Source: Nocardia abscessus (lineage in GTDB: Bacteria; Actinomycetota; Actinomycetes; Mycobacteriales; Mycobacteriaceae). Taken from it: a stretch of DNA of 64,000 nucleotides. The position numbers and the translations under genes are program-made. The notes under the pieces are model-generated. The model was not told the origin of the DNA, searched no databases, and worked only from the letters and a program-made list of their open reading frames with translations. The stretch spans positions 410,753 through 474,752 of the forward strand of contig NZ_JADLQO010000005.1 of the NCBI RefSeq assembly GCF_015477775.1, in the 5' to 3' direction. This document shows, piece after piece, positions 62,087-64,000 of this stretch (within the stretch, counting starts at the first letter, position 1; each line of letters starts with the position of its first letter).

Positions 62087-62092
62087 TATCCT
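62087..62092 (+). promoter_or_regulatory. probable -10 box of murA
   Basis: TATCCT at 62087-62092 lies 36 bp before the murA ATG, giving a short leader with GGAGAGGCGG as ribosome site. No clear -35 is seen. The rest of the 213-bp gap from 61916 shows no gene. Confidence 0.45.
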
Positions 62093-62128
62093 TGCACCAA
62101 CAGTGCGCCGAATACGCGGAGAGGCGGC

Positions 62129-63388
62129 ATGGAACGGTTTTTGGTTACCGGCGGAAACAGACTCGTCGGTGAGGTCACAGTGGGGGGCGCCAAGAACAGC
62201 GTCCTCAAACTGATGGCCGCTGCGTTGCTGGCCGAGGGCACCACCACCATCACGAACTGCCCGGACATCCTCGATGTGCCGCTCATGGGTGATGTCCTGC
62301 GCGGACTCGGCTGCGACGTGACCATCGACGGCGGCGTGGTCGCCATCACCACGCCTGCCGAGCCGAAGTACCACGCGGACTTCCCCGCGGTGACTCAGTT
62401 CCGCGCGTCGGTGTGCGTACTCGGCCCGTTGATGGCGCGGTGCAAGCGCGCAGTCGTCGCGTTGCCCGGTGGTGACGCGATCGGCTCCCGCCCGCTCGAC
62501 ATGCACCAGGCCGGTCTGCGCCTGCTCGGCGCGACCAGCGAGATCGAGCACGGCTGTGTGGTGGCCAGGGCCGACGAACTGCAGGGCGCCCGGATCCGCC
62601 TGGACTTCCCCTCGGTCGGCGCCACCGAGAACATCCTCATGGCGGCGGTGCTCGCCGAAGGGGAGACGGTGATCGACAACGCCGCCCGCGAACCCGACAT
62701 CGTCGACCTGTGCAACATGCTCGTCCGGATGGGTGCGCGGATCAGTGGGGCGGGCACCTCGGTGCTCACCATTCAGGGCGTCGAACGGCTCTCGCCCACC
62801 ACCCACCGCGTCATCGGTGATCGCATCGTCGCCGCCACGTGGGGCATCGCCGCAGCGATGACCCTCGGGGACATCCGCGTCACCGGCGTGAACCCCAAGC
62901 ATCTGTCACTGGTGCTGGACAAGCTGCGCTCCGCGGGGGCCCGCATCTCGTTCGAAACGGACGGCTTCCGGGTGATCCAGGCCGAGCGCCCGCGTGCGGT
63001 GAACTTCTCGACGCTGCCGTTCCCCGGTTTCCCGACCGACCTGCAGCCGATGGCCATCGGGCTCGCGTCCATCGCCGACGGCACCTCGATGATCACCGAG
63101 AACATCTTCGAGGCACGCTTCCGGTTCGTGGAAGAGATGATCCGGCTCGGCGCCGACGCACGCACCGACGGGCACCACGCGGTGGTGCGAGGGATCCCGC
63201 GGTTGTCGAGCGCTCCGGTGTGGTCGTCGGATATCCGGGCCGGCGCCGGTTTGGTACTCGCCGGTCTGGTCGCCGACGGCACCACCGAAGTGCACGACGT
63301 CTTCCACATCGATCGCGGATATCCGAATTTCGTCGAGCAGCTGCAGGCGTTGGGCGGCGATGTGGTGCGTGTCGGGGCTGCGGATTGA
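62129..63388 (+). CDS. murA: UDP-N-acetylglucosamine 1-carboxyvinyltransferase
   Basis: A 419-aa enolpyruvyl transferase, the first committed step of peptidoglycan synthesis. The UDP-GlcNAc site GGAKNSVLK (Lys22, Asn23) is intact. The active loop reads LPGGDAIGSRPLD, so the residue at the E. coli Cys115 position is Asp116. This is the form known from M. tuberculosis to resist fosfomycin. ATG 62129 follows GGAGAGG; the frame is open upstream to 62072 without similarity. It stands directly before the rRNA operon, as in mycobacteria. Confidence 0.97.
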   Translation: MERFLVTGGNRLVGEVTVGGAKNSVLKLMAAALLAEGTTTITNCPDILDVPLMGDVLRGLGCDVTIDGGVVAITTPAEPKYHADFPAVTQFRASVCVLGPLMARCKRAVVALPGGDAIGSRPLDMHQAGLRLLGATSEIEHGCVVARADELQGARIRLDFPSVGATENILMAAVLAEGETVIDNAAREPDIVDLCNMLVRMGARISGAGTSVLTIQGVERLSPTTHRVIGDRIVAATWGIAAAMTLGDIRVTGVNPKHLSLVLDKLRSAGARISFETDGFRVIQAERPRAVNFSTLPFPGFPTDLQPMAIGLASIADGTSMITENIFEARFRFVEEMIRLGADARTDGHHAVVRGIPRLSSAPVWSSDIRAGAGLVLAGLVADGTTEVHDVFHIDRGYPNFVEQLQALGGDVVRVGAAD

Positions 63389-63457
63389 GTGCCGATTCCG
63401 TCCGGGTCGGCCGCACGTTACGAACGTTTCCGCGAAAATGCGTGCTGACCAGGGGAT

Positions 63458-63486
63458 TTGACATCGTGCACGTAGACACGTAACTT
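63458..63486 (+). promoter_or_regulatory. rrn promoter P1
   Basis: TTGACA (63458-63463), a 17-bp spacer and TAACTT (63481-63486) form a near-consensus promoter, ~400 bp before the 16S gene. Transcription should start near 63493. Confidence 0.8.
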
Positions 63487-63618
63487 ATTCCAAGTCAGAG
63501 CGACACGGACACCGACCCGGGGCCCAAGAGCTGAGCGGAAACGCTGAGCGAGAGGCCAGGGAAACGAGGTAGGACGAGGAGCGCCTGACGCTCACACTGG
63601 CTCGAACGAGACCCTGGT

Positions 63619-63648
63619 TTGCAACTGGGTTCCCGACTGGGCTAAGCT
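63619..63648 (+). promoter_or_regulatory. rrn promoter P2
   Basis: TTGCAA (63619-63624), an 18-bp spacer and TAAGCT (63643-63648) form a second promoter closer to the 16S gene. The following leader carries TTTGAGAACTCAATAGTGTG (from 63708), a sequence conserved in rrn leaders of related genera and probably part of the antitermination/processing region. Between 63389 and 63892 I see no gene. Confidence 0.65.
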
Positions 63649-63892
63649 TGAAAAGTTGCTTCACCGATCAATCGGCTCAAACCGAATGATGGTGTGTGCG
63701 TGTGTTCTTTGAGAACTCAATAGTGTGTCGATGAATGTCAGTGCCAAATGTTTATTTGGTTCCGGCTCTTCCGCTCCCCGTGTGGGAGGGTCGGATTTTT
63801 TTGTCAGCTTTTTGCTGGCGATTGTTTTGCTGGGTTTTCGGACTCTGGTTTTTGATCTGATTGCACCCTTTTGGGGGTGTGGTTGTGAGTCT

Positions 63893-64000
63893 TCAACGGA
63901 GAGTTTGATCCTGGCTCAGGACGAACGCTGGCGGCGTGCTTAACACATGCAAGTCGAGCGGTAAGGCCCTTCGGGGTACACGAGCGGCGAACGGGTGAGT
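63893..64000 (+). rRNA. 16S ribosomal RNA, 5' end only
   Basis: AGAGTTTGATCCTGGCTCAG begins at 63900 (E. coli position 8), so the mature 5' end is near 63893. The visible V1 region (GTAAGGCCCTTCGGGGTACA) is of the short Nocardia type. The gene continues past the window. Confidence 0.97.

Noticed and set aside
63725..63943. 72-codon frame before and into the 16S gene
   Set aside because: It lies in the rRNA leader and runs into the 16S sequence; conserved rrn signals explain the region.

Overview
The window is high-GC actinobacterial DNA, almost certainly from Nocardia or a very close relative. At the right edge is the first ~108 nt of a 16S rRNA gene with a Nocardia-like V1 region. The block argS-lysA-hom-thrC-thrB-rho-rpmE-prfA-prmC-ywlC-wecA-atp operon-DUF2550-PduO-murA-rrn follows the order known from Mycobacteriales (Rv1292 to rrs in M. 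tuberculosis). Many starts are GTG or TTG, and many promoters have a TANNNT -10 box only 6-8 nt before the start codon, as in leaderless transcripts.

Left part (1-25 kb): branched-chain amino acid, mainly valine, catabolism. It begins with the branched-chain 2-oxo acid dehydrogenase operon bkdABC (minus strand, bkdC cut by the window edge) and a divergent Lrp/AsnC regulator. After a set of unrelated genes (SDR, BenE transporter, sulfurtransferase, a SNF2 helicase/SWIM zinc-finger pair, a TroA-like binding protein, a DUF3224 protein, an amidohydrolase) comes the fused isobutyryl-CoA mutase icmF. Then follows the compact operon mmsA - acyl-CoA dehydrogenase - 3-hydroxyisobutyryl-CoA hydrolase - mmsB - enoyl-CoA hydratase. 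Together these carry 2-oxoisovalerate to isobutyryl-CoA, methacrylyl-CoA, 3-hydroxyisobutyryl-CoA, 3-hydroxyisobutyrate, methylmalonate semialdehyde and propionyl-CoA. A nearly identical 20-bp motif lies upstream of both icmF and mmsA.

Middle part (24-38 kb): an Hsp70-like membrane protein, a MarR regulator, tRNA-Cys, an Fe3+ ABC transporter operon behind a probable IdeR box, a Tat-exported phosphoesterase, and a SnoaL-like protein behind a 34-bp palindrome. It also holds orphan hypothetical genes, an L,D-transpeptidase, two tandem paralogous secreted four-cysteine proteins, a third small secreted protein, tRNA-Arg(CCG), and an overlapping DUF3105/DUF305 pair.

Right part (38.5-64 kb): conserved housekeeping genes. 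These are arginyl-tRNA synthetase, lysine and threonine biosynthesis, Rho with a long leader and repeat-rich N-terminus, L31, RF1 and its methylase, the t6A enzyme, the WecA-type GlcNAc-1-P transferase, the complete F1Fo ATP synthase (atpBEFHAGDC), a corrinoid adenosyltransferase, MurA with Asp in place of the fosfomycin-sensitive Cys, and the rrn promoters. A ~75-bp repeat family occurs in 3, 1 and 2 copies upstream of the HIBCH-like gene, atpG and atpD. No phage, insertion sequence, CRISPR array or defence island is evident. The least explained elements are the 75-bp repeats, the regulatory palindromes, the antisense membrane ORF at the end of rho, and the secreted Cys-rich pair.
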